Source: Paramacrobiotus metropolitanus (Eukaryota; Tardigrada; Eutardigrada; Parachela; Macrobiotidae). Taken from it: 64,000 bases of DNA. The stretch is taken from positions 1-64,000 of the forward strand of contig NW_026570359.1 in NCBI RefSeq assembly GCF_019649055.1. The letters are read 5' to 3'. The position numbers and the translations under genes are program-made. Numbering within the stretch: position 1 is the stretch's first letter; each line of letters starts with the position of its first letter. Below the pieces are notes generated by a model, which was given only the letters and a program-made list of their open reading frames with translations, was not told the DNA's origin and made no database searches. Positions 1-12,200 of this stretch are shown piece by piece.

Positions 1-1
1 G

Positions 2-124
2 ATCTGCCCACAATGCTCGGATACCGAACGAAGCCTCGTAACGGAGCTGCAGATTCATAACGCCATCGAACAATACCTGGCGAAAGTACGGACGGCCCGA
101 TTGAACCAGTCCGAGGGATACTAA
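2..124 (+). pseudogene. pol fragment between protease and RT (partial)
   Basis: The reading frame opens at the window edge with a CPQC motif and ends at a TAA. It aligns by eye with 51,570-51,690 of the second element, which has CSEC at the same place followed by HNAIE and a similar run. The homologous reading resumes in another frame just after the stop (GGGATA..AAAG..CTATCCC is present in both). This copy therefore carries a one-base deletion near position 113. The CXXC pair may be half of a zinc-binding site. No function is assigned beyond being part of the pol polyprotein. Confidence 0.6.
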
Positions 125-332
125 AGTCTATCCCGTACCAGAGCATCGGCCTCGGTATACCAATCAAAGGTACCGAACCTGGTTTCGGCATTCGACACCT
201 CCTTGAAACCCGGACGATCGGCATAAGACTCGCACTCGATCGAGTCGGCGCAAGGACGGATGATCAGATCCGAGCCGCAAGGGAGGAATGCCAGGAGGTA
301 ATTAACCTAACCGAAGCCTTAGAGGAGAAATC

Positions 333-1433
333 ATGAGTGGGAAGAAGAGCGGATCGTACTCCACAATTTGCAGCATCAGCTCCCCATACCACGATACTGG
401 AAATTCAGTCCCACGGTGGGCCGACGCCTTATGTGGCACTTCCGGGACCCTTATCACTTCGGTACCCTGGACACTGCCTCTTTGGAGCCGATACGGCGAA
501 CACCGCATAATGGTCGTGCGGACTCCGAACCTCGATCGAGCGCACTGGCACCAGGCCGAAAGTAGGTTAGCGGGGCTGTGCACCCACAAAATGGGGCGCC
601 TGGCTAACACACGGGCACAAGCCCCAGACCAACAGTACATGGCCCTGGAATGCCCGATCTGCCATGACAATAATGGAGCGATCGTCCAAGCCCTCAGAAC
701 TCGGAACGAAGAAGTCTGGGAGCATGGTAGGCCACCATCACCCGGACCTCCCGAACCGGGAAGGTTGGTAGGACACGCTCAGAAGACCCCAATTAGGGTT
801 ACTGACGGTTTACTTGGACCATCCGCCGGAACAGGAGAGGAAGAAGCCGACGAATTGATTGGGACTCGGGAAGCCTCGGATGTACAGAGCACAAGTGACT
901 CACCGGACACAGACTCCGATAATGAGCCATCCGACCCTTCAGACAACAACTCGGATCGACATCGGCTTCGACCCTTCGGTTCTATGGGTGAATTGACACA
1001 CCCCGGACGAACCCCCAAAGGTGGATCGTCCGGCAACGAACCCTCAAAGGAAGCCCAGCAACCCCAGAACGGAGGCTTGGGCCAACAACGGGCTGAGTTA
1101 ACCGCAATTACGGTTTCTCACCCGGTTGACAGCCCAGTAACCTCGGCTACGTCCAGCGAAATGGGCCTGGAACAGGACCCTAACACCTCCGAAGCTGAAT
1201 CCTCGGAAGGCAGCCCCACGAACGACGTCCGTGTGGCGGGACAACGGGTATCTCAGACCGATGACGAACAGATTGCCCAACAGGCGACATTCGTCGGAGG
1301 TAACCCTGAACCGATAAAAACACAAGTCCTGACGGAGCCTCGGCTAAACCGAAGACAGCCTCGGTTCGACAGACTAAGTCCGAGAGCACCGTCTATAACC
1401 CATGGAAACGAGTACGGAGGCCGAAGCCAATAG
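333..1433 (+). pseudogene. pol spacer with CXXC motif and acidic Ser/Asp region
   Basis: This 366-codon frame lies between the expected protease and the RT. The first ~100 codons look out of frame: an overlapping frame at about 368-565 reads more like protein. The middle holds CPICHD (about residue 109) and a Ser/Asp-rich stretch with DVQSTSDSPDTDSDN. The second element has the same two features at 52,114-53,424 (CPLCGD, then DVQSSSDSPDTDSDN), so this long linker is a lineage character. Ordinary gypsy pol polyproteins have no such insertion. The frame ends at 1,433, while the downstream RT frame is already open from at least 1,322, which indicates one more frameshift. Confidence 0.6.
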
Positions 1434-1570
1434 CTACAGGCCCAACCGTTAACCGTCTTCAGCTCCATACCGAGGATAAGAGCGAGGATCGGCAACCCGT
1501 ATTCGTCGAGAATAAGTGCACTCTACCACCCTTCTCAACCTGTGCTGTACTGGTACGAACCCTCAAAAGC

Positions 1571-3076
1571 ATGGATCCTAAGCGGGATATCCATTTCGAA
1601 TCCTTCCGACGGAAGCATTCCGGAGTTCGGCCGATCGAAGACACGATGGAGATCCGACCAACCTGTGACACCGCATGGCTCAAGGTCCAGAATGCGACAG
1701 AGTACAACCAGGTACTCCGAAGGGGTGCGAAGATCGGATACATGCACTACAGCGACACTTACGGGTTTGAACCTGATAATGATGGGATCGAATGGGAGAT
1801 CCCGATGGGAGTAGCCCGAGTCTCGCAGCATGGAGACCGACCATTCAGCTTACCGAGGACGACACAATATGACGCCACTACGGTAAGGACCCAACAGAAG
1901 GTCCAACTACTCCCTAGGGCTATCGTCGAAGTTACGGTGACCCTCGACATAGAAGTCGACCCCGCTAAGAACAAGTACTTAATGTACCTCGGCTCGGAGG
2001 AAGCCTTAGCGGAAGGTATCGAGATGAAGGATGGTCCGACCCCACATGACGGGAAGAAGTTCACCATCCTCGTGGCAAATCACACCAATAAGGACATAAC
2101 CATCCGGAAAGGAACCCCAATGGGTCGAGTCGAACCGTACGAACATATGACGGACGACCGAAAGGCCCGGGTCCGACTTACCCAAGAAGGTGACGAAGAC
2201 CCGGCAACCGTTGAAGAACAGAAGAAAGCCATCAACTCCATGAAGCTCGGTGAGAACCTAACCGACGAGCAGCGACAAGTTCTACGAGACATCGCATGGG
2301 AGTATCGGCTTGTCTTCCCAACCTCAAAGCGACCCTACGGTGACGTCAAAGGAGTAACCCACGTCATCGATGTCCAAGGCGCAAAGCCTATAAAGATGAA
2401 TCCAACCAGAACCAGTTGGAAGGGTCGCGAGTTCATCTCCAAACACGTCCAAGAGATGCTGGACCAAGGAGTAATCGAACCCTCCGACGCAGCATGGAGC
2501 TTCCCCGTGGTCTTGGCAGCCAAGAAGAACCCGGATGGCTCCGTCGGAACCCGGTTCTGCATCAACTACATCAAGTTGAACGCAGTAACCAAGAAGAATA
2601 ACTACCCTCTTCCAAACCCGGACGAGCTACTGGATAAGTGCGCCGGGATGGAATATTACGGCAAGGTCGACTGCCAATCCGGTTTTTGGCAGATCCCAAT
2701 GGATGAAGCCTCGAAGGATATGACAACCTTCGTTACGCCAGAAGGCATGTACAGGTTCAACCGGATGCCGTTCGGAGTCTGTAATGGACCCGCAACCTTC
2801 CAGATGCATGTCGATAAGATAACCGCAAAAGCCCGCAAGAAAGGTGTTTTTGCGTACATCGATGACATCATTTTCTTCGGTCGGACCTTCGAAGAATTCA
2901 AAGAAGCCTTCCGAGCCACCCTGGACTGCCTACTAGAGGCCGGGTTCACCATTAAACCCTCGAAGTGCGAGGTTGGAACGGATAAGTTACCCTTCCTCGG
3001 ACATGTCCTCAGCAAAGCCGGAGTCCAGACCGATGACGAAAAGGTAGCGGCTATTGCGCAACACCAACCCCCATGA
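1571..3076 (+). pseudogene. pol: Reverse transcriptase, Ty3/gypsy type
   Basis: The RT copies element RNA into cDNA. The N-terminal part, starting before this ATG in the same frame, matches the second element (MDPKR.IHF, then QVLRRGAKIGYMHYSD). RT proper follows: THVID.., CINYIKLN, the DCQSGFWQI region with the first catalytic Asp, MPFGVCNGPATFQ, and the catalytic YIDD box at about 2,856. The catalytic residues are intact, unlike those of the second copy. The frame closes at a TGA (3,074-3,076). Translation continues sensibly past it (TERQLRSFLGLANYYKF), so this stop is a nonsense mutation and not the end of the protein. Confidence 0.9.
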
Positions 3077-3479
3077 ACAGAACGCCAATTGCGGTCGTTC
3101 CTCGGGTTGGCCAACTACTATAAATTCATCCGTATGCCAGCGGACATCGAAGATGTACGAACTCCTTCGGAAGACTAATTCCATCCGGACAGACTGGACG
3201 GACGACCATACAGCGGAGTTCAACGGCATTAAGGAGGCTTTAACTACAGCCCCGGTACTCGCAAAGTTCGACCCGACCAAGAAGACGGTAATCGAATGCG
3301 ATGCCAGTGGAGCCGGACTTGGCGCGGTGTTGTCACAAGATGGACACCCCGTAGCGTTTGCCAGCCGAGTTCTCCACGGAGCCGAAAAGAACTACGGAGT
3401 CACCGAATGGGAATGCCTAGCCGTAGTTTGGGCCGTCCAGAAGTTTAAACACTTCATTGACCATGGACCCTTCTGGTAG
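3077..3479 (+). pseudogene. pol: Ty3 RNase H, frameshifted
   Basis: RNase H removes the RNA strand of the RNA:DNA hybrid. After the premature TGA the RT connection reads FLGLANYYKF and then slips to another frame near 3,130. That frame holds the RNase H signature ECDASGAGLGAVLSQDG at about 3,295, then SRVLHGAEKNYGVTEWE and LAVVWAVQKFKHF. It ends at a TAG just after DHGPFW. The remaining TDHRALENL is in the next frame, which overlaps it. This stretch therefore contains one nonsense mutation and two frameshifts within 400 bases, so the copy cannot make an intact Pol. Confidence 0.85.
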
Positions 3480-6117
3480 AACGGATCACCGAGCCTTAGA
3501 GAACCTGATGCGCTGTGAGTCCAATAGACCCGGCATCAACCCCCGGTTAACTCGGTGGGCTTTGGCTCTGCAAGGTAAAGACATCACCATCGAGTACAAG
3601 CCCGGAGTTTTCTGCGATAATGCGGATGCTCTGTCTCGTTGGCCCCTTGAACGACCCGATGACAACGATCCCCATGAAGAATTGGATCAAGTGCCCAACT
3701 TTGAGGACTTCAAGGATGAGATCCGAATAAGGTCTCTCCGGGCACAACGACATGAAATGAAGGAAAAGAGCCGAAAACATCCGGACCTCATACTCGAGCC
3801 CGGAGGCTGGACGGATGAGGCTAAAGTAAGGTCTCTCCGAGTGGCAGCTGAATGGAGGCAGACCACAAGTATGCGTCGCCCCGTTCCGAAAGTAACCCCG
3901 CTGCCCGGATGTAAGGTCATTTCCGACTGGAACGACCTATCTACCGCGGATGTACGGATAATTAACGTAGTCGTACCGGACGACCCGGGCTCACAAGGCG
4001 AGTCGAGGGTCGGAACCGCAAAGGTACGGACTACTGAAGTCGATGGACCGGAGGCTCCGGGTTCACAAGGCGAACCCGAGGATGAAGAAAAACCGATGGA
4101 GTCCAACAAGGAGTTACGTAGATTGCAACTCCGGGACCCTCACCTCCGGAAGCTGATCGACGAACTTGAGAACCAAGACCAGCTTGACCATAAATCCAAG
4201 CTGCTGGAACATTACCAGATGAGCGGAGGCATACTGTACCGGCTGACCACCCACAACACTAAGTTGGAACGACGGTTTGTGGTCCCGCTCTTCATGCGAA
4301 AAGGCATCATCCGGACACTTCACGACGGAAAAACCGGTAACCACTTCGGCCGCGTGAAGACCCTGGAGGCAGCGAAGCTTCGGTACTACTGGGACCGGAT
4401 GCTATCCGACGTCCACGACTATGTGGATAACTGCCCCCGATGTACCTTGGTGAACAAGCCCCGGACTAAACCACCCGGTAAACTTCAGAAGATGGAAGTA
4501 GGTGAACCATGGTTCCGAATCTACGCGGACTTCAAAGGACCCCTACCTCGGACTGAGTCGAAAGGCTACCAGTACATCGCGGTCGTTACAGACCAGTTCA
4601 CCAAGTTCACCATAGCCCGAGCGACCAAGACTAACTCGGCAAAGGAGTTCGAGAAGTTCTTTGTGGAGGATGTCGTCCTAAAGTACGGCATGCCGACCCA
4701 CCTTCATACCGACCAAGGATCCCACTTTACGGCTAAGACTTTCGCCAAGGTGGCTAAGATCTTCGGAATTAAGCATACCTTCGGAACAGCCTACCACCCA
4801 GAGGGTCAAGGCCAAGTCGAACGTTCCATGCAGACGATTTGGGACGGCATCAGGAAGGAATGCGACGCTAAGGATGGTCACCGATGGCATCGGAACCTAC
4901 AGTACGTAGTGTGCGGAATTAACCGAGCGAAACATGCGACCACCGGGTTCTCACCCTACTATATGCTGTACGGACGTGAGATGACCATACCCCAGGACGT
5001 CATCACCGGAACCAATGCACCGGAACACTACACCGATAAGGAACACTATATCAAAAGGATGAAGGAACGGCTTCAGAGGGCTCACGACATCGCGAAGACG
5101 AACATCGATGAAGCCTTCGAAAAGGCCGCCGAGCTCTATAACAAGAGGAAATCGGTACCGGACTTCCAGAAGAGAGACCTCGTCCTGGTAGAGTATCCCA
5201 ATAAGGATCCTACCAGGAAGGAACGGTACGATGGAGTATGGACGGTACTCAACTATAAAGGACCCAACAACTTGTGGCTCCGCAACGTCGAAACCGGAAA
5301 GGAGGACGTCGTCGCCGTGGATAGATGTAAACATCATCCAAGCAACAAGCGTCGGCGGATCACCAGATCTTACGGCCAGAAGAAAGCCGAGGTAACCCCG
5401 GGTAACAGCCTTGCAACGGTGCCGTACCCCCATGAGGGTCAGCCCGCTCGCAATACCCGGGCCCGGAAGGCAAATCCAGCCGAAGAAAAGCCGAAGGAAT
5501 CGCCAAAAGAACCTCAGAAACCGGACTTAACGTCGGTTCAGGACCCCAATAAGGGTCCGTCCGACAAACTAAGTCCCGAGGAAACCCCCAAACCAAAAGC
5601 AAAACGTGGCCGACCGAGGAAGAAACCGCCGTCGGACTTCGAGACACCAGCTCTGCAGGAATTGCAGAAGCAGGCTGTGATAGAGGATGAACCCGAGGCT
5701 GTCCCGGAGAAGCCTAAGGACTCAGCCGGATCATCCGAGGCTACCCCGAAGAAGTCGGTGGACTTAGCCGCAAAACCCGAGGCTACCTCAACCAAGCCTA
5801 AGGAGCCCAAATCACCGAAGGAGAAGCCGGCAAAGGAGAAGAAACCGGTGAAGAAGCGACCCGACACACCGGTCCCGGCAGCATCAACCAGCACTGCGGT
5901 TGAACCCCCGGCTCCGAAGCGGAAGTACGGGACGGTCAAGAAGCCTAAGCTAACGGCTCAGGAGGTACTTGAAGAAGCTCAAGTGGCCGAAGATGAAGCA
6001 CACAAGGACATCCTCGATAGGATTGCTGAAGGACGGGCAGAACCGGTCAAACCGACCAAACCACTCAAAGAAGCCCAAAACAACAAAACCCACCACACCA
6101 CAAACATAGGGCCATAG
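3457..6117 (+). CDS. pol: RNase H C-terminus plus integrase with long Lys/Pro-rich tail
   Basis: This 886-codon frame opens with the end of RNase H (TDHRALENL). At about 4,318-4,450 is the HHCC integrase finger (HDGKTGNH, then CPRC). The DDE core follows: Asp in IYADFKGPL (about 4,530), Asp in HTDQGSHF (about 4,700) and Glu in EGQGQVERS (about 4,820). A GPY/F-like module (YKGPNNLWLRNVETG) lies near 5,250. The last ~240 residues are a low-complexity Pro/Lys/Glu tail with an AT-hook-like KRGRPRKKP. I see no clear chromodomain. The integrase part is uninterrupted and looks intact. It inserts cDNA into the genome, and the basic tail may bind chromatin (inference). Confidence 0.9.
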   Translation: MTMDPSGRTDHRALENLMRCESNRPGINPRLTRWALALQGKDITIEYKPGVFCDNADALSRWPLERPDDNDPHEELDQVPNFEDFKDEIRIRSLRAQRHEMKEKSRKHPDLILEPGGWTDEAKVRSLRVAAEWRQTTSMRRPVPKVTPLPGCKVISDWNDLSTADVRIINVVVPDDPGSQGESRVGTAKVRTTEVDGPEAPGSQGEPEDEEKPMESNKELRRLQLRDPHLRKLIDELENQDQLDHKSKLLEHYQMSGGILYRLTTHNTKLERRFVVPLFMRKGIIRTLHDGKTGNHFGRVKTLEAAKLRYYWDRMLSDVHDYVDNCPRCTLVNKPRTKPPGKLQKMEVGEPWFRIYADFKGPLPRTESKGYQYIAVVTDQFTKFTIARATKTNSAKEFEKFFVEDVVLKYGMPTHLHTDQGSHFTAKTFAKVAKIFGIKHTFGTAYHPEGQGQVERSMQTIWDGIRKECDAKDGHRWHRNLQYVVCGINRAKHATTGFSPYYMLYGREMTIPQDVITGTNAPEHYTDKEHYIKRMKERLQRAHDIAKTNIDEAFEKAAELYNKRKSVPDFQKRDLVLVEYPNKDPTRKERYDGVWTVLNYKGPNNLWLRNVETGKEDVVAVDRCKHHPSNKRRRITRSYGQKKAEVTPGNSLATVPYPHEGQPARNTRARKANPAEEKPKESPKEPQKPDLTSVQDPNKGPSDKLSPEETPKPKAKRGRPRKKPPSDFETPALQELQKQAVIEDEPEAVPEKPKDSAGSSEATPKKSVDLAAKPEATSTKPKEPKSPKEKPAKEKKPVKKRPDTPVPAASTSTAVEPPAPKRKYGTVKKPKLTAQEVLEEAQVAEDEAHKDILDRIAEGRAEPVKPTKPLKEAQNNKTHHTTNIGP
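5541..5558 (+). other. CAATAA-loop hairpin inside pol tail
   Basis: GGACCC and GGGTCC pair perfectly around a CAATAA loop. This is a six-base-loop relative of the 3' array. It lies in the low-complexity integrase tail, where the coding constraint is weak. Confidence 0.5.
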
Positions 6118-6283
6118 TTAACTTAGAATAAGTTAGGGCTTAGCTAGGACTTAGTTAAGAATGGACCTTTGGTGTCGGAATGGAACCTCTTCAGTTGTGC
6201 ATGGAATCTTCAGTTGAATTTATTTGGCCTAATCAGAATGCTAACGAGCCGTATCTCCTTTATCCTAATAGCCTCTTATCACG
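6118..6283 (+). other. AT-rich spacer between pol and giant ORF
   Basis: This gap of about 165 bases is visibly richer in A and T than the ORFs on either side. It has repeated TTAG/TTAAG strings just after the pol stop. A similar AT-rich gap precedes the zinc-motif ORF (15,860-15,898). The position suggests a place where a downstream ORF gains its own expression, by a promoter, splice acceptor or internal initiation. The sequence does not decide which. Confidence 0.45.
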
Positions 6284-9200
6284 ATGTCTGACCGACGACG
6301 AGACCCTCCATCGAGCGGATCGAACAGCAGCCGACGCGACAACCGACGACCCCAGCCGTACCCGCACGACCGATCGGGTTCACGGGCTGAAACGCGTTCG
6401 GCCACCCAAACTCCAATCCCACAGGTAACAAACCCGCATGCGAACATAGCGGCAGATTCTTTGGCAGGTTTAACGGTCGGGTCACGGATGGTCACTCAAC
6501 CCCGGACGATCCCCCTTCAGACCTTGCCACCGGGCACTATGCTCGACGAAACTGGACTTTTGGTGAATGTGAGCGCGGCCACCGGTCAGAACGCACCGGC
6601 AGCACCGATCGACCCAATAGGTCAGATCCGCCCGCCACTTCTACCGGGACCATACAACCCCGGACCAGTTATACCACCGATGGTACCTTACATCCCGATT
6701 ACGGTGACGAGCATCCAGCCGGCCCCAATAGGGCCGCTGATGACTCAAGCCGGGATGAATCCCATGCCGAACCAAATGTTCGCCGCGTTCCAGCAATGGT
6801 ACACTCAGATGGGTATGAACCAGCCACAAGGCGGCGTGGTCAACCCTCTGATGGGATACCCCTTGGTCACCGGACCCATTGGAGCCTCGCAGCAGCCGAC
6901 TTTACCGGCGGCGCCACGTCAGGATGGCACAAATATGCCTCCGGTGGTATCAGCGACGGCTCGACCGGAACGTCAACGGACACCATCCCCGTTCACTCGA
7001 TATTATGAGGACGGAACGAAGGCCTTCTCGGTCCATATGATGAAACGACCGAAGCCTTCGACACCATCGGCGGAGGCAACCCCGGCACAACCGACAGCCG
7101 GACCCTCAACAGCCGGACCTTCGACTTCCAGACCTTCGGCAGCCGCAATTACGGTTGAACCGATCTCAGCCGCATCTTCGGCCGGATCGCGAAGGCAGAT
7201 ACGACCCTCGGAAGAACTCACATTGGGTCTAATGGAAGCGGAAAGTGAATGGACCATCGTCCAGCGCAAGATAGAAGCTCTCAAGCTGAGCGATCCCGAC
7301 TTCGCGCAAGAACTGACCCGACTGAACTCGGAGATGAAAGAACTGGAACAATACATCCAGGATACTCGGGCCATACTTCGAGCCCGGAAGTCAACCTCCG
7401 AAACTCCAGCCTCGGAGAGAGGGCCAGCCTTAGCAACCGCAACTACGGGGGCTTCGGCTGGATCGACCAACCCTCCCTCTAATCCTTCCATGCTCGAAAT
7501 ATACGCGTTGTTCGGACAAGCTGGAGCCCTGATCGAACAGATGCAGGACCCAAGGCTGCAGCAATTTGAAGCCTCGGGGAACGAACCGCGACACCAATTA
7601 CGGGCATACATCCACATCCTGAACAGGGACGTTGAAGTATTCCGGAAGCTGGCGACACAAACCCCTTTTCAATCCCAGCTACTCCAGGGTCACTACCAGA
7701 ACCTGAACTCCCGGGTGAAGGAGGCTTCCGACTACTTCCAGACCTTAAAAGCTCGGGCGGCGGAGGCTCGAACGGAACCACCCCCGACACCCCCTGGAAG
7801 GGCGGATAATACGCCCGGACTGACGAACCGAGAAACGGAACGGGGGCCAGCCTTAGCAACCGCAACTACGGGGGCTTCGGCTGGATCGACTAACCCTCCT
7901 TCTCACCCTTCAATGGCCGAAGCATACGCATTGCTCGGACAAACCGAAGCTCTCGTTCAACGAATGAGAGGCCAGATACAAGCCGAAGGACTGGAAAATC
8001 TGGCATCCGACCGCACGTGGCTCAGCTCCTTGAGCCTCGGAGCCGAAATACTCCGGAAACTGCTGTCGCGAACCCCTTTACAATGGGATTTAATCCGCGA
8101 TCACTACTGGACCCTAATGGCCCTAACCGAGGAGGCTCGAGACGAACACCCTCTGGCACCCTCGAGAACGGTGGATAACGTGCCAAGACTGACGAGCCGA
8201 GGAAGAGAATGGGGATCAGCCGTCGCAACCACAACTATGGGGGCTTCGGCTGGAATAACAGCTTCGCGTCACCCACCAGCTTCCGCGCCACCGGAAACGT
8301 CGGATAACCGGGAAGCGAACCCGAATAGGGTACAGGTCTATGCCACCTTAAGGGAGGCAGATGACTTGTTGGTGCGTCTTAACCGTGAGCACCATGAAAC
8401 CCTGCCAACTGACCCTCGATATCTGGATCAGGAACTGGTCGTCAACCGTATTATCCACGATTCTTACCTTCTCCGACGGTCAATTGAAACTAACAATTCG
8501 ACCCCACAGCAAGTCCAGCAATTCCGGCAAGCGTTCCGGAACTTACGTAAGCTCGTCGACGATCATCAAAACTCAGCGTCACCGACCCCGCGCGACGTAG
8601 CCAAGTCAGACGCACTGGTAGCCATCCGTAAAACTCGGCAACAGGGACTCGTACTCCTAACGGAACTACGCCGACGCCAAGACCGATACCCTCTCGAATC
8701 GGAACAATGGGCAGAAGCTCAGGCCCTTATCATCGAGATCCAGTTGAAGCTCGGAGAAATCGAACGCTTCAGCCATGACAGAATTCCAGCAAGTGCCCGT
8801 GACCGATGGACCTTGGAGGGTGCGGTGGCATACGTGGAACAACAAATAGCGGCTTTCAATCTAACTGAGGAAGCCGGACCGGAAGGGCAACAACCAAATC
8901 CCGCAACCCGCCAGGCGTATGACCGAGCCAGGGACAAGATGGAGCTCTGGAAAAGAGTCAACCGAGCGAGGAGGCTCAGTGACAACATCATAACGATGCT
9001 TATAAGACGTCGTGAACAGGCATACGACCTTGGCGGAGGAGAATCCGCCCGACGAGTCTCGGCCCTTATTACTGAAGTTAATCGGGAGACAGCCGACACC
9101 ACAGGCTTCGTCTGGGAAGGGCTCCCAACAGGACCCTGGGAAACTCGCGAGCTCCTGAGACTTCTCTCTTCCATGGAGCGACGTGCCGACAATTACGGCA

Positions 9201-12200
9201 TAGTCCTCTCCGATGACCCGGCAAACCGGCCCGATGAGGCCGAGGCAAGACTTCAGAGATGGCAACAGATCAGAGGGATCCTCGAACAGGGCCACAAGCT
9301 ACGTAAGAGCTTCCAGCGACAAGCAAGCAGAATACCTAAAGAAGGCCCAGAGGAAACTATGGAACAATCAAGGGTGCGCAACCACCTTAACAATTTAACG
9401 CACAACCTACGTCACGTTGCCACGCTAACCGAAGCAGGGATCCCAACCACACCAGACGAGATACAGGACCTGGAGGCCTGTCTTAGGTACCTGCAGCGAC
9501 GTACTGCTGAAGAGGGGGACTTGGATACAGACGAATATTCCGAGTATACCCCAAACCACAGTCGAAGCCACAGCCGAGGGGAAGAACCAATAGTGATCCC
9601 CGGCTTTGGCCCACTCCCGAACGTGGTAGACCTGGACACCCCACCGATGGGAAGAAGTCCGTCGCCGATGTCAGAACCTCCGTCACCGATACCCTCACCG
9701 GACATAGAAATGTTCGACGACCCACCAGAAATGGACTTTGGTGTTACCACAACTACCGAAGAATTGCGGAGGGACTTAGCCGAAACGGAGCTAACAGCGG
9801 ACCTTCTGACCCAACGGATCGCCACGCTACAACCTGACGACGAAGCCACCCGACGGACCATCACCGAACAGCGTGACATGGCTCGGGGACATGCTGAGAA
9901 GCTCCGGAGGAAGCTTGAGGAAAGAAGCCACAAGGAGGCTCAACCTCGGACCTCCGGACCTCAACAGGCTAAACCAGCGGGACCTCCGCAACCTCGGACC
10001 CCCGGACCCTCAAGGGTCAACCCACCAGAGCCAATCCAACCTCAACCAGCCCCGACGGAGCAGGAAATCCAAACCATCCGTGATGACATAGCCCTCAACA
10101 AAGGCTATGCCCGGGACTTAGCGGCTCAGGCTAACCAGTTGGAGGATCGGACCCCGGCTCAGAAGAAGCTGAAGGAGCGGATCCAAGACCAGTACGTAAT
10201 GGCCATGATGGATGTGGAGAGCTTAAAAGCCGACCTAGAAGTGGCACTTGCAAAAAGGAAGCATGAGGAAGAGAGCCGCAAAACGGTTCCACCTCAGCCT
10301 CCGGCCACTCAGCCGACCCAAGCCTCGGCAAACCAGGCAACTCAGCCTCCGGCTACTCCGCCGACCCAAACCCCCGCGAATCTACCGCAGCAACCAGAAC
10401 GGCCGGTAGCGACCCAACAGGTTGCACCGACCCAACGTCTCTCACCCCGCTCAGTAGTGCGGGCGATGGAAAACATAGCGGACCCGGGAGTCCTGCCACC
10501 CGACGCTCAACCCTACATAGTCGAAGCTATGACTCGGGCAAATAACATCTTGACTGAGATGCGGACTCGCCGAGGTTTCTGCGACCGTCACAGCGCGGAA
10601 TTCTTCAAACTGGATGGAGATATCACCGGAGTTGAGAACCATACCCGGGCAACTCGGATACTCCTACACCCGGAGACTCCAAAGCATCAGTACAGCCAGG
10701 CTCAGCTACAATCATGCGTGCTTTGGCTATCGGGCTTCATCCGGGACTATGAAGAGGAGAAGCAGGCTAAAGAGCAGCGAGAGGCAGATCGAGCCTCCAG
10801 CGATCAGTCTCGGACTCGGCAGATCGAACCCCCAGAGCAGGGTACATCTGCCCAGTCAACCCGGAGACCGACCATCAAGCCACCCTTGACGGCTACTCCA
10901 CCGTCAGGAAATTGGCCACTAGCAGTACCTGGAATGGAGGAAACCATCCGACGGGCACTTCAGCGTGCCGAGGATGCCAGCCACGAAATGCATGCCCAAC
11001 TGCATGCTATGAACGCCTGGGACCCTAGGGTGGCAAGGCTCGATGTCGACACCAATACCTTGGATACGAGCCGAAAAACCATCGCCACCATACTAACCCT
11101 ATCAGCGAAGAGGTCTGCGGACACCGAGGAGACCCTAATCCAGGCGCTGCAAGACATAAAGCGGATCACCGAGGGTTACTACCGTAACAAGCGACGTGAG
11201 GCTGCAGAGCGAAAAGCCCAACAGGCTAAGGCATCTGCCAAACCAGCCACGCCGCCCGGTGAACCCATGGACGTTCCACCCCTAGAGGGTGAGGAATCGA
11301 ACCTTGAACCCACCACCACGGAACGGGAAGCTTATGCTCGGACACGGGACTTAACCCCGGAGCGACCGAGTACTAGTAAGGCACCGAGGCCAACAACATT
11401 GCCGGTACCCCCAATAGGCGGTTCGGCCCGGCCAAAACGAACGGAACAGGTGCTTGTCATCCGACGCCCGACGGAACAGTCAGATGACCCGGAGAGAACC
11501 CCAGATGGTAGGGCTATTCACCAGCCCGGAGGCCCAGACTCGCCTAAGTTCACGAGGAAGCCTCGGTCTAAGGATAGGGATGAGGACAAAGGCCCGAAAC
11601 GGAAGCTGTTCTCATCGCCACCAAGACAAGTCCGGACCCTCGAACAGGTCCGAGAGATTGTGATGCGGGAAACTGCTTCGGACCCATCGAAGCCCCGTCA
11701 GAAGGTACGACCGACGCCGGGTGGGAGCCACAAGACGGCCCCCCAGCCTCAGTTAGCACAGGCCATCCAACCGGCCTTAACCGCAACAGAACGGGAAGCC
11801 TTGGCTTACCACAATCAACTGGTGGATCAGATTAAGCAGGCTGAATTCTACCGGGTCATCCAAGAGGGTGAACTTACCGGTGGACAGCTGGAACATAAGA
11901 TGTCGTCAAGGGATCGGAACCGCATAACTCAGAAGATCTTGGACTTTGCGGCCGACAGAGACACTATCATACGGAGACTTATGGCCCTCCGGAGCAGCAT
12001 GCAGGTACTTCGTCAACAGAGGTTACCGAAGGTGGTTTTAGACTATGTCCAGTTGTTACGGAACCCGAGGATTAACCCGGCCGTATACATCCGTGAGCCA
12101 CCCCTGGAGGAAGGCCAAGTCAAAACCGACCTTATCCGTGAAACTGAACCTGACAACTCGGGAGGTAACGACGACCACCCTAACGTTTATGGTGCGGAGG

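Noticed and set aside
779-2067. Minus-strand frames opposite the gypsy pol region
   Set aside because: They are composition-driven shadows of GC-rich coding sequence. The plus strand carries recognisable RT and spacer motifs.
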